IMG/VR virus record: IMGVR_UViG_3300032116_001574
Coordinates: 1-20,711 of that record
Reading direction: 5' to 3' (one strand)
Source: a virus
Length of the DNA stretch: 20,711 nucleotides
Shown here: positions 1 to 7,451 of the stretch, in pieces
Position numbering within the stretch: the stretch's first letter is position 1
Layout of the letters: the number at the start of each line of letters is the position of its first letter
Translations under genes and position numbers: made by a program
The notes under the pieces: generated by a model
Seen by the model: only the letters and a program-made list of their open reading frames with translations
Told to the model about the DNA's origin: nothing
Database searches by the model: none

Positions 1-2212
1 ACGTCATCCAGCCGCGACCCTTGAGTACACGCAACAACCGCTGCGCCTCGCCCTGGTGCACGGTCTCGACCATGTACTCGCCGGCCTCCTCCAGCATGCG
101 CTCGGCCGACCAGACCGCGACGTCCCTGCCCCAGTCCATGTCCTCGAGCGCCACCTTGGGATTGGCCGGGTCGCGCCCGATCGCCCGGATGACCGCCAGC
201 CGCTGCGCCATCTCGGCGGTGCGGGTGAAAAACACCGAGTCCTGCTCCATCCGCTCGATCTTCTCGCCGAGGGCCTGGTATGCCCCGTGCGCGAACCTGT
301 CCGCCCACGGCACGACGATCATGGGCGCGTCGGCGATGCTGGCGTGGCTTGTGGCGCGGGTCAGTGGGTTGCCGGCCGTGTAGATCGCCAGCATTTGATC
401 GACCACAGCGGCCGGCACCTCCATCTTGTCAGCCAACGGCTCACGCTCGACCACCCGCGAGTGCGTCGACAGGATCAGGAAGCGGTTGAGGAAGCCGTTG
501 AAAACGTCCCCGCCCTCGAGGTTCTGGAAGAACTCTTCGTGCGTCGACACCCCATAGATGGACAAAGCCGGGCTATGGATCGGCTCGCCCACCCTGCCCG
601 CCCATTCCGGGGGCGCCATCGTGTCGAAACTGGAGCCCCACGCCGTGCGCAGGACGCCGGTGATCGCCTTCTCGTGCGTCGACGCCTTGCGCCCATTGAT
701 CCGGCCGAGGAACGCGCCGAACTCGTCGATGCAGGTCAGGGTCAGTGGCTGGCGCGTGATGCGGTTGATGAGCGCCGACATGGACATAAAGCCCGACGGG
801 CCGTAGTGCGCGCCCATCGTGCAGGCATGCAGGACGCGGCCGATGCACTTCAACGGATGATCCTTCGCAGCACCCGACGGCGCCAGAAACAGGCCGTAGA
901 TGTGCGTCCCTGTCAGCGTCGGGCCTGCGTATTTGCGCCCGGCTGCGGTGCCGACCAGTTCCAGGGCGGCCAACAGGGCGCCGGCACGCTGCGGCTTGCG
1001 GGCGCTGTCCGCGATCCAGTCGGTAAGAAGCCCGAGGAGGCCGGGGTTGCGGGTGAGTGCGTCGGGCAAATCTCCGGCGACGTGTTGGATTTCAGCCTGA
1101 ATCTGTACAGGTTCGGGCAACGTGTTCGTTTTTGCGGCGATTACCGGCTCTTTTCTCCGCAACGGCTCCGGCAGGTCGTGGTCTGGAAGGGGGTCGGTCT
1201 GAACGACCCCCTTGCCCAACGCAATCACCACCCCATCATCCTTCAGCCCCAGCCGCTCACGCAGCCAGTCCGTCGCCGTGGGCTGGTCACAATCGCGCGC
1301 GGCCATGACGAGGTCGATCGCCGAATAGGTGTCGTTCGTGCCAAAGTCCTTGATGCCGTCACGCTGGATCGACAGATTGCGCTTGCGGTCCGGGATCGGC
1401 TGCCCGGTGCTGGACGCCCGCCATGTCGCGACGGCCTCAAACCCGCCGCGTGCAGGCCTGCACCCGTACAGGTCGAGCGCGGGCACCCAGCGGTCGAGGT
1501 TCGCCAGCGCCGCGGCCTTCGTCTCCGACCAGATGTCGTCGGGGTCGATTTCACCGCATTTGGGTTGGCGCCGTGGAATATCTGACCCACGCACCCGCTC
1601 TCGACTCCACCCGCACGTCTCCAGCGCCTCCTCCAGCGCCGTCATGTCGTCATCGGTCAGGACCGGCAGCTCGTCTGCGCGCACGGGACCGGCCAGCCAC
1701 ACATAGGGCTTGCCAGTTTCGGGGTGGATGCTCGGCGGAACGACGGTCTGGCGCGTGTCGAACCCTGTCAGGCGATCGAGCAGGCGTCCGTCGGGGCCGT
1801 CATACGAGGCGGTCTTCAGCGTCTTAGGCGCCAGATAGAACCTGGACTCCCCTTTGCGCCCGCGCTTGACCATCGGACTTGCGGGCGCCGCTCGCAGCAG
1901 GGTGTCGAGGGCGTCCGCGTCCTGAGCGTCAAAGTCCAGCACGACGACGTGCAGATCCTTGCGCGCCACCGTGCCCATGAGCAGGCCGATGTTCGCGCCC
2001 GGAGCCTTCGACCACAGGCCGAGCTCGAACGCGGACGGCGTGGTGTCGCGGAACCGTTGCCACTTGGACATGCCCTGCCAGCCGCCGGAGCGGTACTCGC
2101 CGGGGCATTTGCCGCGACCGGCGTGGGAGGGGTAGTCGTGGGGGATGAGAGGGAGGACGGAGAAGCCCAACCCCTGCAGGTCGGATGCGGCCGTCGAGAA
2201 TGGAGACGTCAC
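1..2212 (-). CDS. Prim-Pol type DNA primase fused to a P-loop ATPase/helicase-like domain (C-terminus beyond left edge)
   Basis: The frame is open from a GTG at 2212 to the window edge, giving 737 codons with no stop. Residues 1-180 look like an archaeo-eukaryotic-type Prim-Pol domain: an LDFD acidic pair (D93, D95) and a VVPPSIHPETGKPYVW block near 157-172. Residues 235-325 resemble the region that follows it in many alphaphage primases (WVPALDLYG, DFGTNDTYSAIDLVMAAR). Residues 437-460 hold a degenerate Walker A (APSGAAKDHP) and 492-500 a Walker B (TLTCIDEFG), as in DUF3987-like helicases. The likely role is primer synthesis and unwinding at phage forks. The GTG overlaps the upstream stop by 4 bp (GTGA). 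The domain reading is by motif and the family name for the ATPase part is inferred. Confidence 0.85.
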   Translation of the reverse strand, partial: MTSPFSTAASDLQGLGFSVLPLIPHDYPSHAGRGKCPGEYRSGGWQGMSKWQRFRDTTPSAFELGLWSKAPGANIGLLMGTVARKDLHVVVLDFDAQDADALDTLLRAAPASPMVKRGRKGESRFYLAPKTLKTASYDGPDGRLLDRLTGFDTRQTVVPPSIHPETGKPYVWLAGPVRADELPVLTDDDMTALEEALETCGWSRERVRGSDIPRRQPKCGEIDPDDIWSETKAAALANLDRWVPALDLYGCRPARGGFEAVATWRASSTGQPIPDRKRNLSIQRDGIKDFGTNDTYSAIDLVMAARDCDQPTATDWLRERLGLKDDGVVIALGKGVVQTDPLPDHDLPEPLRRKEPVIAAKTNTLPEPVQIQAEIQHVAGDLPDALTRNPGLLGLLTDWIADSARKPQRAGALLAALELVGTAAGRKYAGPTLTGTHIYGLFLAPSGAAKDHPLKCIGRVLHACTMGAHYGPSGFMSMSALINRITRQPLTLTCIDEFGAFLGRINGRKASTHEKAITGVLRTAWGSSFDTMAPPEWAGRVGEPIHSPALSIYGVSTHEEFFQNLEGGDVFNGFLNRFLILSTHSRVVEREPLADKMEVPAAVVDQMLAIYTAGNPLTRATSHASIADAPMIVVPWADRFAHGAYQALGEKIERMEQDSVFFTRTAEMAQRLAVIRAIGRDPANPKVALEDMDWGRDVAVWSAERMLEEAGEYMVETVHQGEAQRLLRVLKGRGWMT

Positions 2213-2415
2213 CCCTCCGCCCCCACAGGAATCGTCCACGCGCTGACGATGCGGTCGCCCGCGGCCTTGTTCGCCTCATTGACGAGGATGAGGAGGAACG
2301 CTGTCCACTCGTCTTTGCTGAGGGCGGCGAGGTCGGTCTTCTTGATGGACGCGAGGTAGGCGCCGGCTTGATCGCCGGCGTCGAGCACGTCTTGGAGGGT
2401 CAGGAAGGGGGTCAT
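2209..2415 (-). CDS. Small phage protein, 68 aa, unknown function
   Basis: The start ATG at 2415 overlaps the upstream methylase-like gene's stop (ATGA), and its own stop overlaps the primase GTG (GTGA). This double coupling is why I reject the longer upstream start at 2448. The protein begins MTPFLTLQDVLDAG and is mostly helical and acidic (KKTDLAALSKDEWTAFLLIL, then NEANKAAGDR). The LAALSKDEW block resembles small uncharacterised proteins in other alphaproteobacterial phages, but I cannot name a domain securely. Its place just before the primase suggests a replication accessory role, which is inference. Confidence 0.75.
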   Translation of the reverse strand: MTPFLTLQDVLDAGDQAGAYLASIKKTDLAALSKDEWTAFLLILVNEANKAAGDRIVSAWTIPVGAEG

Positions 2416-3035
2416 GCAGCTTGCTCCAGAGCGACAGGACCGCCCCACTGGTCAGCCATCGCGTCGGCGATGCCCGAGAAGAACCGGCTGCGCTCTTTCC
2501 AGCGGTCGGGGCCAGGAGACATCCGATGAACCCGCGCCTCGCGACCCGAGACGATGTTCGTGGGCACCAGCGGCGGAAGATTCTTCAGCCACAGGCAGGT
2601 CCGCTTGGTCTCGCCATGCCCGAACTGCCACGGCTGGACGGACTGCGCGGGTTCTTGGTAGCCCCGGATCAACTGCTTGGCGTGGCGGTGCATGACCGGA
2701 TTCTCGACCGCGATCCGCTCAATGGGCGCGTTCCAGAAATCGCTGAACAGCGCCGCGCCCTCTGCCAGGTCAGCCCACATCTCCGGCAGAGTCCGTCCCG
2801 TCGGCGGCGCTGACAGCCACCGGACGCCGCTGTTGCAGAGCCGCGTGCACGGTGGATGCGCGACCATGAGCAAATCCCAGCCATCGTTCAGATGGTCACG
2901 GGCATCGCCGGTGATGTGACGGTTCGACCCGTCTTCGGATGGCAGCAGGTCGCAGGACCAGGCATCATGCCCGCGAGCCTCGAATGCGCGACGAACGGTC
3001 CCGGAGAACTCGCAAGCAACAAGAACCCGCATCAC
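2412..3035 (-). CDS. Short DNA cytosine methyltransferase-like protein
   Basis: A 207-aa protein beginning (M)MRVLVACEFSGTVRRAF, which fits a SAM-binding motif I. It carries a PPC motif (MVAHPPCTRLCNSG) in the place of C5-methylase motif IV and an ENP motif (AVENPVMH) like motif VI. The end (RSRFFSGIADAMADQWG) is typical of small phage 'DNA cytosine methylase' proteins. At about 206 aa it lacks room for a normal target-recognition domain, so methylation of cytosine is plausible but untested; another pyrimidine modification is possible. The start is either GTG at 3035 (4-bp overlap) or ATG at 3032 (TGATG overlap) with the upstream gene. It is a second methylase-like gene besides the one near 5.4-6.5 kb. 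Confidence 0.8.
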   Translation of the reverse strand: MMRVLVACEFSGTVRRAFEARGHDAWSCDLLPSEDGSNRHITGDARDHLNDGWDLLMVAHPPCTRLCNSGVRWLSAPPTGRTLPEMWADLAEGAALFSDFWNAPIERIAVENPVMHRHAKQLIRGYQEPAQSVQPWQFGHGETKRTCLWLKNLPPLVPTNIVSGREARVHRMSPGPDRWKERSRFFSGIADAMADQWGGPVALEQAA

Positions 3036-3202
3036 TGCACCCCCTCAATCTTCATCCCGACCAACACGACGCGCTTGCCGTCAGGCAGCGCCTCCCAGTG
3101 TTTGACCTGGATCGCATCGCCCTTATCGGGCTTGACGTTCAGGACGGTCTCGCCGGCGCGATTGACGTAGCCGCCGGTCACCGTGGCGTTGAAGCGGGTC
3201 AT
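3032..3202 (-). CDS. Small conserved-looking phage protein, 56 aa
   Basis: It starts at ATG 3202, which overlaps the GcrA-like gene's stop (ATGA), and ends overlapping the methylase-like gene. The product begins MTRFNATVTGGYVNRAG and continues with alternating polar and hydrophobic stretches (VLNVKPDKGDAIQVKHW, KRVVLVGMKIEGVQ), suggesting a small beta-barrel or beta-sandwich, perhaps nucleic-acid binding. No catalytic motif is visible and I do not recognise the family. Coupling to its neighbours supports it as a real gene. Confidence 0.7.
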   Translation of the reverse strand: MTRFNATVTGGYVNRAGETVLNVKPDKGDAIQVKHWEALPDGKRVVLVGMKIEGVQ

Positions 3203-3435
3203 GCGTGTTGCTCCCAAGAGAACGAGCGGGGCGGCGTTGGCGGGGTTCGGAACATGATCTGGCCGTTCCAGCGGCGGGCATCAGCCTTGCGCTCACCGAG
3301 TTCGCCGAGGCGGTGCAGTTTGCCCATCGCGGCGTTGCGGGTGACGCCGAGGTATCCGGCAGCCTGAGCCGCAGACTTGCCTTCGCGCCACAGCGTCAGC
3401 AGGACGCCGACGCGGTCCTCGGTCCAGCCGCTCAC
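3199..3435 (-). CDS. GcrA-like DNA-binding protein (N-terminal domain only)
   Basis: A 78-aa product from GTG 3435, which overlaps the upstream stop (GTGA). Residues 4-45 match the GcrA signature: WTEDRVGVLLTLWREG, a helix-turn-helix (SAAQAAGYLG) and VTRNAAMGKLHRLG. GcrA is an alphaproteobacterial cell-cycle regulator that binds promoters carrying CcrM-methylated GANTC sites and contacts sigma-70 through its C-terminal part. Cellular GcrA is about 170 aa; this copy keeps the DNA-binding end and has only about 30 further residues (ending RTPPTPPRSFSWEQHA). It could compete with host GcrA or recruit polymerase differently, both inference. It sits directly after a winged-helix regulator. Confidence 0.88.
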   Translation of the reverse strand: MSGWTEDRVGVLLTLWREGKSAAQAAGYLGVTRNAAMGKLHRLGELGERKADARRWNGQIMFRTPPTPPRSFSWEQHA

Positions 3436-3806
3436 ACCGACACCCGTTCGGCGACCCAGGCGCGCAGCTCGGGCGACATCGTGTAGGAGCCGGTCCCATA
3501 GGCGTTCGAGATGCGGCCGGGCGCATTGAACTCCTGCAGCCGGCGGCGGAGTTGCGACAGGCACACCTTGACGCTGGCCAGATCGGGGCCGTCACCGTTG
3601 GCGTGCTCAAACACGTTGAGGTACAGCGCCGTCGTCGTGACGGGCCGTGTCGCATTCATCAGGACGGCGAGCGTGCGGGCCTGCTTGGGCGAGATGCCGA
3701 AAGCATGGCGCAGTTGGTCGTGTGTCTCGACAGTCCCGGTCACGCCGTTCAGGCGCTCACGCAGATCACGCACCTGCTCCTGCAGGTCTTCATACGTCGG
3801 CGTCAT
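3432..3806 (-). CDS. OmpR/CtrA-type winged-helix transcriptional regulator without receiver domain
   Basis: A 124-aa product from ATG 3806 (ATGA overlap with the helicase stop). Residues 5-22 form a short probable coiled coil (YEDLQEQVRDLRERLNG). Residues 35-110 look like an OmpR/PhoB-type winged helix: FGISPKQARTLAVLM, then VKVCLSQLRRRLQEF as the recognition helix and AYGTGSYTM as the wing, which corresponds to the GYxL hairpin of response regulators. There is no phosphoacceptor receiver domain, so activity would be controlled by abundance or by partners. Its position next to the GcrA-like gene suggests the pair acts on host cell-cycle type promoters or on phage late promoters; that is inference. 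Confidence 0.72.
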   Translation of the reverse strand: MTPTYEDLQEQVRDLRERLNGVTGTVETHDQLRHAFGISPKQARTLAVLMNATRPVTTTALYLNVFEHANGDGPDLASVKVCLSQLRRRLQEFNAPGRISNAYGTGSYTMSPELRAWVAERVSV

Positions 3807-5431
3807 GCCGCTTGCTCCTGTGAATCTGAAAATCTGCGGCCAACAATATTGAACCACTTGCCGTTCTTCCGGACCCCGATGAACCGGGGCGGCGTCAACT
3901 CTGCCCACCGCGCCAAAGCCTCTTCGACGCACGACGGCACCGGCGTCAGCCCGCCATGCGCGGCCCACCACTTCTCAGCGCGGTATCTGCCCGGACCCCC
4001 ATGCTCAAAAAGCACCCACTCCGGATACGACATCAGCCCCGCCGAATAGGTCACGCGCAGACTGTCCGGCGACCCGGCCTTGACGTGCCGACGCGCCATC
4101 CAGGTGACGACCGCGATCTCCTCGGGCGGCTGGCTTTTCAAATCCCGGCTCAGGATCGCGACGTCGTCCGCCTCCGCATCGTGCCGGGCCTTGTCCAGCG
4201 TCCATTCGTGGCCGCAGAAAGCGCAGGTTTGGGCGTTGAGCGCGGCGAGGGACTTGCAGGAGGGGCACTCCTTGGCGCGGATGTCGGAGATCTTCGCCGC
4301 GTCAGGCGCACCCTTCTTGCCGGGGCGTCGATCGACGGTGAGCGTGTCGACGGGGCCTAGCCGACGTATGGTCCCCGTGTAGTCGAGCACCAAACAGTCA
4401 GCCTTGCCGTCCGCCAGCCGAGTGCCCCGGCCCAGCATCTGGACGAGCAGGCCGGGCGAGAGCGTCGGACGCAGCAGCGCGATCATGTCGAGGCCAGGGG
4501 CATCGAAGCCGGTCGTCAGGACGTTGCAGTTCGTGAGGCAGCGCAGTCGCCCGGCACGGAAGTCGTCGATGAACCGGGCCCGGTCGCCAGGGTGCGTCTC
4601 GCCCGAGATGACCTCGCAGGACACGCCCTGACGCTGGAACTCGTCGCGGACATGGTGCGCGTGCTTCACGCCGGCGCAGAACGCCAGCCACGAGCGCCGC
4701 GACTGCCCGTACTCGATGATCTCCGACACGGCGGCACGGGTGATCGCGTCATCATCCGCCGCGGCCTCGAGCGCACCGGAGACGAACTCCCCGCCCCGCT
4801 TGGCCACGGACGAGACGTCGATCTCCATCGCCCCACGCTTGGACACCAGCGGCGACAGCCAGCCGTCGTCGATGCCCTTGCCGATGCCGTAGGAGAAGAC
4901 GATCTCGTCGAACAGACGCCCCTGCCCGTCGTCGAGCCGACCGGAGTCCATGCGGAACGGCGTGGCGGTGAAGCCTGCGACGCGCAGGTCGGGCCGCATC
5001 TCGCGCAGGCCGTCCAGCAGATGCCGGTACATGCCCTCGCCTGCCGACGGGACCAGATGCGCCTCGTCGATCAGGACCAGGTCGAACGCGCCGAGCTCCT
5101 TCGCGCGGCGGTACACCGACTGTATGCTGGCGAAGATGATTCGCTGCGAGGTGTCGCGACGACCAAGGCCGGCGGAGTAGATGCCGACAGGGGCAGCGGG
5201 CCACAGGGAGAGCAGCGCCTTGGCATTTTGCGCGACAAGCTCCCTGACGTGCACCAGCATCAGCACGCGCATTTGGGGATAGGCCCCCATGAGACGCTGC
5301 GTCAGGTCGCCGATCGTGATCGACTTGCCGAGGCCGGTCGCCATGTCGACGAGCGGGTTGCCGCCGCCCGATGACCAGTAGGAGAGGACGGAGTCGATGG
5401 CTTGGGTCTGGTAGGGGCGGAGTTGGGTCAC
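3803..5431 (-). CDS. DEAD/DEAH-box superfamily 2 helicase with zinc ribbon
   Basis: A 542-aa protein from GTG 5431 (GTGA overlap). Motifs in order: LRPYQTQAI (4-12), Walker A TGLGKS (32-37), DEAH (122-125), TATP (155-158), LTTGFDAPGLD (305-315) and motif VI QMLGRGTR (331-338). A Cys4 zinc ribbon follows (C389, C392, C403, C406). The tail (about 440-500) contains WMARRHVKAGSPDSLRVTY and a YPEWVLFEH block often seen in phage helicases of the SSL2/UvsW/type III Res-like group. The likely role is ATP-driven DNA unwinding or branch remodelling in replication and recombination. It is complete, with no disrupted motif. Confidence 0.93.
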   Translation of the reverse strand: MTQLRPYQTQAIDSVLSYWSSGGGNPLVDMATGLGKSITIGDLTQRLMGAYPQMRVLMLVHVRELVAQNAKALLSLWPAAPVGIYSAGLGRRDTSQRIIFASIQSVYRRAKELGAFDLVLIDEAHLVPSAGEGMYRHLLDGLREMRPDLRVAGFTATPFRMDSGRLDDGQGRLFDEIVFSYGIGKGIDDGWLSPLVSKRGAMEIDVSSVAKRGGEFVSGALEAAADDDAITRAAVSEIIEYGQSRRSWLAFCAGVKHAHHVRDEFQRQGVSCEVISGETHPGDRARFIDDFRAGRLRCLTNCNVLTTGFDAPGLDMIALLRPTLSPGLLVQMLGRGTRLADGKADCLVLDYTGTIRRLGPVDTLTVDRRPGKKGAPDAAKISDIRAKECPSCKSLAALNAQTCAFCGHEWTLDKARHDAEADDVAILSRDLKSQPPEEIAVVTWMARRHVKAGSPDSLRVTYSAGLMSYPEWVLFEHGGPGRYRAEKWWAAHGGLTPVPSCVEEALARWAELTPPRFIGVRKNGKWFNIVGRRFSDSQEQAA

Positions 5432-6516
5432 GACACCGCCTCCATCACTGCCGCTATGAAGCCTTCGGCCGCCGGCGCGACGATGGCATTGCCGTAACCG
5501 CGCAGTCGTCCCACTCGGGCGGCAGCCCCATGAGCCAGCGGGAATGTGCCGGGTTCAACTGGCCGCCACCGTCCATCCCGGCAGTGGAGCCAGTCAACAG
5601 CTCCCCAGTGACCGTTAGTCGGACCGGGCCGCAGGCTTTCGCCATGATTCCGAGCTTCTTGTGCAGGCCCCCCAGATTCGGGTTGCGGTCCTTGGCCGCC
5701 GCCTGCCGCGCCTCCCATTGTTCTAGGGTCTCGTTGCTGTTCACCGTGTCCGACGCACTGGTGGTCGGCCACCCCGCACAGTCCGCGACCAGCCCCAGCG
5801 TCACCTGCACCTTGCGTCCGTCCGGCGTCTGTCCCTGCGGTGTCGTGCCCGGCGGAAACGTCTGACCGCCCGACGGTGTCGAGGGAGTCGGCCAGCCTGC
5901 CTGCTTCGCTTCCAACACCAGACACGCGCAGCCGTGCTTCGTCCCGTGCAGCGCCTTCTGCGTCTCCGACCGGCCCGAGGTGTCGTGCGCCTGCGGCGTC
6001 GTCCACCCCTTCTCCGGCCACACCAACCCACCACAACCGCTGTCGGATATGCGGCGCGCCGAAGCCCGCAGCGCAGGTATCGATCGCCCCGACGGCGTAG
6101 CCCGTTCCTTCCAGGTCAGCGTGTACAAGGTCGAGCCAACCGAGGCCGTCCTTTGACGCAACCTGCTCGCCAAGGACGAGGTCAGGGCGGCACTGCTCGA
6201 TGAGATGATGGAATGCGGGCCATAGGTGCCGCTCGTCATCGAACCCGCCGCCTTTGCCTGCCGCGCTGAAAGGTTGGCACGGGCAGGAACCCGTCCAGAT
6301 CGGGCGATCGTCCGGCCATCCGGCAAGACGCAGGGCGTGTGACCATACGCCGATACCGGCGAAGAAATGACACTGGGTGAAGGAGGCGACGTATTCGGGT
6401 TCAAGGTCACGGATGTCTCTTTCGTCCACGACGCCCGGCGCGATGTGCCCGGCGATGATGAGTTGGCGCAGCCAAGCCGCCGCGTTCTTGTCGATTTCAT
6501 TGTAGAGCGCGGTCAC
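5428..6516 (-). CDS. C5-cytosine-specific DNA methyltransferase
   Basis: A 362-aa protein from GTG 6516 (GTGA overlap with the exonuclease stop). Visible C5-methylase motifs: [14 protein letters not shown] (50-62), [16 protein letters not shown] (76-89, catalytic Cys80), VI-like GEQVAS (116-121, Gln in place of Asn of ENV), [14 protein letters not shown] (156-165) and X GYGNAIV (340-346). A conserved block [14 protein letters not shown] precedes motif X. Residues about 170-295, where target recognition should lie, are Gly/Ala/Arg/Asp-rich and look like an out-of-frame reading of a second long frame that covers almost the whole gene. It probably methylates phage DNA against host restriction; the target site is unknown. 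Confidence 0.9.
   Translation of the reverse strand: MTALYNEIDKNAAAWLRQLIIAGHIAPGVVDERDIRDLEPEYVASFTQCHFFAGIGVWSHALRLAGWPDDRPIWTGSCPCQPFSAAGKGGGFDDERHLWPAFHHLIEQCRPDLVLGEQVASKDGLGWLDLVHADLEGTGYAVGAIDTCAAGFGAPHIRQRLWWVGVAGEGVDDAAGARHLGPVGDAEGAARDEARLRVSGVGSEAGRLADSLDTVGRSDVSAGHDTAGTDAGRTQGAGDAGAGRGLCGVADHQCVGHGEQQRDPRTMGGAAGGGQGPQPESGGPAQEARNHGESLRPGPTNGHWGAVDWLHCRDGRWRPVEPGTFPLAHGAAARVGRLRGYGNAIVAPAAEGFIAAVMEAVS
5454..6500 (-). CDS. Overlapping alternative-frame ORF inside the cytosine methyltransferase gene
   Basis: A 348-codon ATG-to-stop frame on the same strand, shifted +1 relative to the methyltransferase and nested within it. Its second half is protein-like: [32 protein letters not shown], three GWxT repeats (GWTTPQAHD about 165-173, GWPTPSTPS about 202-210, GWPTTSASD about 243-251), and an end with [22 protein letters not shown] recall phage proteins with this pattern deposited in their own right, often labelled hypothetical or DNA methyltransferase; this is from memory, not a search. 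The first 115 residues look like an out-of-frame shadow of the methylase. There is no Shine-Dalgarno before ATG 6500. It could be a real overprinted gene, a frameshift extension or a conserved shadow. Confidence 0.4.
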   Translation of the reverse strand: MKSTRTRRLGCANSSSPGTSRRASWTKETSVTLNPNTSPPSPSVISSPVSAYGHTPCVLPDGRTIARSGRVPARANLSARQAKAAGSMTSGTYGPHSIISSSSAALTSSLASRLRQRTASVGSTLYTLTWKERATPSGRSIPALRASARRISDSGCGGLVWPEKGWTTPQAHDTSGRSETQKALHGTKHGCACLVLEAKQAGWPTPSTPSGGQTFPPGTTPQGQTPDGRKVQVTLGLVADCAGWPTTSASDTVNSNETLEQWEARQAAAKDRNPNLGGLHKKLGIMAKACGPVRLTVTGELLTGSTAGMDGGGQLNPAHSRWLMGLPPEWDDCAVTAMPSSRRRPKAS

Positions 6517-7451
6517 GACACCACCCCGCCGCAGTCCACCCACACATCGCCGCTCGCCAGCCGGTACGTGACGCGCTCGTTCTCGTAGTCGACGTCGGTC
6601 TGCTCGCCGGGGATGGTCGTCGGGTTGAACAGGTGCTGCGGACAGCCCACCTTCTGCTCGTCGAGCGTCAGGTCACGGTTCCAGCGGCTGCAGCTCCACC
6701 GCGCGTCGCCGTCCAGATGCGCAGTCGAGTGAAGGCACGACCGACACGACCGCGCCGGCATGAGCCCGTCATTCGGCGCGCAGCCGTAGCCCGCTTTCAG
6801 GAAATAGACCGGGCAGGAACAGGCCGGGCGCCGGTCGGAGGTGACGATGCGCTCGGCGCGGGTCATGAGCGCGGTTGCGGCGAGGGCGTCGTACTCGATG
6901 CGCTCGACGTACAGGCTGTCGTCGTTCTTGTTGACGGCCAGATACAGAGCGCGCGTCAGGCCCTGACAGTGCAGATACACCTGAACCTGGGCGAAGTGCT
7001 CCGGCTTGCCGTCGCGCACACAGTCAGCCTTCAGCAGCGCCTTGAACGCGCGGTCGTTCATGCTCTTGGCCTCGAAGACGTGCGCGGTCTTCGGCGCCTC
7101 GGGCACGCCCATAACCTTGCCGTCGGTGCGCCCGGACGCATGCCCGCCTGCGAACACGATGCGCCATTGCTCGCCCGTCGCCGGGTCGACGTCGTCGACG
7201 ATCATGCCGGCGTCGCGCAGCCTCTGAACGAGACGCGTTTCCCAGTGTTCGCCGGTCTCGAAAATCGAGAGCTTCTGGGCGTCAAAAATCTCAGCGGGGA
7301 ACAGCCAGCGAAACTTGTCCCATTGCATTTTTTCGCAAGAGCCAAGCCCCGAGGCTGCAAGCCTGGGATGCTGTTCTCTCCGCTGTTTCTGTTCGAGCGC
7401 AGCAAAGATCGCGCGAGCGGTCGGAGGGGTCGTTTCAGGCAGCGCGACCAT
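6513..7451 (-). CDS. PD-(D/E)XK exonuclease, RecB/Cas4-like
   Basis: A 312-aa protein. I place the start at ATG 7451 because a GGGAGG Shine-Dalgarno lies just upstream; the start overlaps the HNH gene by 17 bp. Catalytic core: GRTDGK (D110), VFEAKS (E127, K129) and a QVQVYLH helix (Q155, Y159), which fit the D...ExK...QxxxY pattern of RecB-family nucleases. A lone N-terminal Cys (C39, GLGSCEK) plus a C-terminal Cys cluster (C211, C213, C224, C236, C239, C254, C270) recall the split iron-sulphur ligands of Cas4/AddB, though a zinc site is possible. It probably resects DNA ends for the Sak4-like annealase encoded nearby. Confidence 0.85.
   Translation of the reverse strand: MVALPETTPPTARAIFAALEQKQRREQHPRLAASGLGSCEKMQWDKFRWLFPAEIFDAQKLSIFETGEHWETRLVQRLRDAGMIVDDVDPATGEQWRIVFAGGHASGRTDGKVMGVPEAPKTAHVFEAKSMNDRAFKALLKADCVRDGKPEHFAQVQVYLHCQGLTRALYLAVNKNDDSLYVERIEYDALAATALMTRAERIVTSDRRPACSCPVYFLKAGYGCAPNDGLMPARSCRSCLHSTAHLDGDARWSCSRWNRDLTLDEQKVGCPQHLFNPTTIPGEQTDVDYENERVTYRLASGDVWVDCGGVVS

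Noticed and set aside
56-1585. Long plus-strand open frame (about 509 codons)
   Set aside because: It lies opposite the primase, whose motifs and coupling are clear; the plus reading is Arg/Pro/His-rich with no motif. It is a GC-rich shadow.
4592-5374. Plus-strand frame of about 260 codons
   Set aside because: Antisense to the SF2 helicase; low-complexity Arg/His/Val composition and no coupling or ribosome-binding site.
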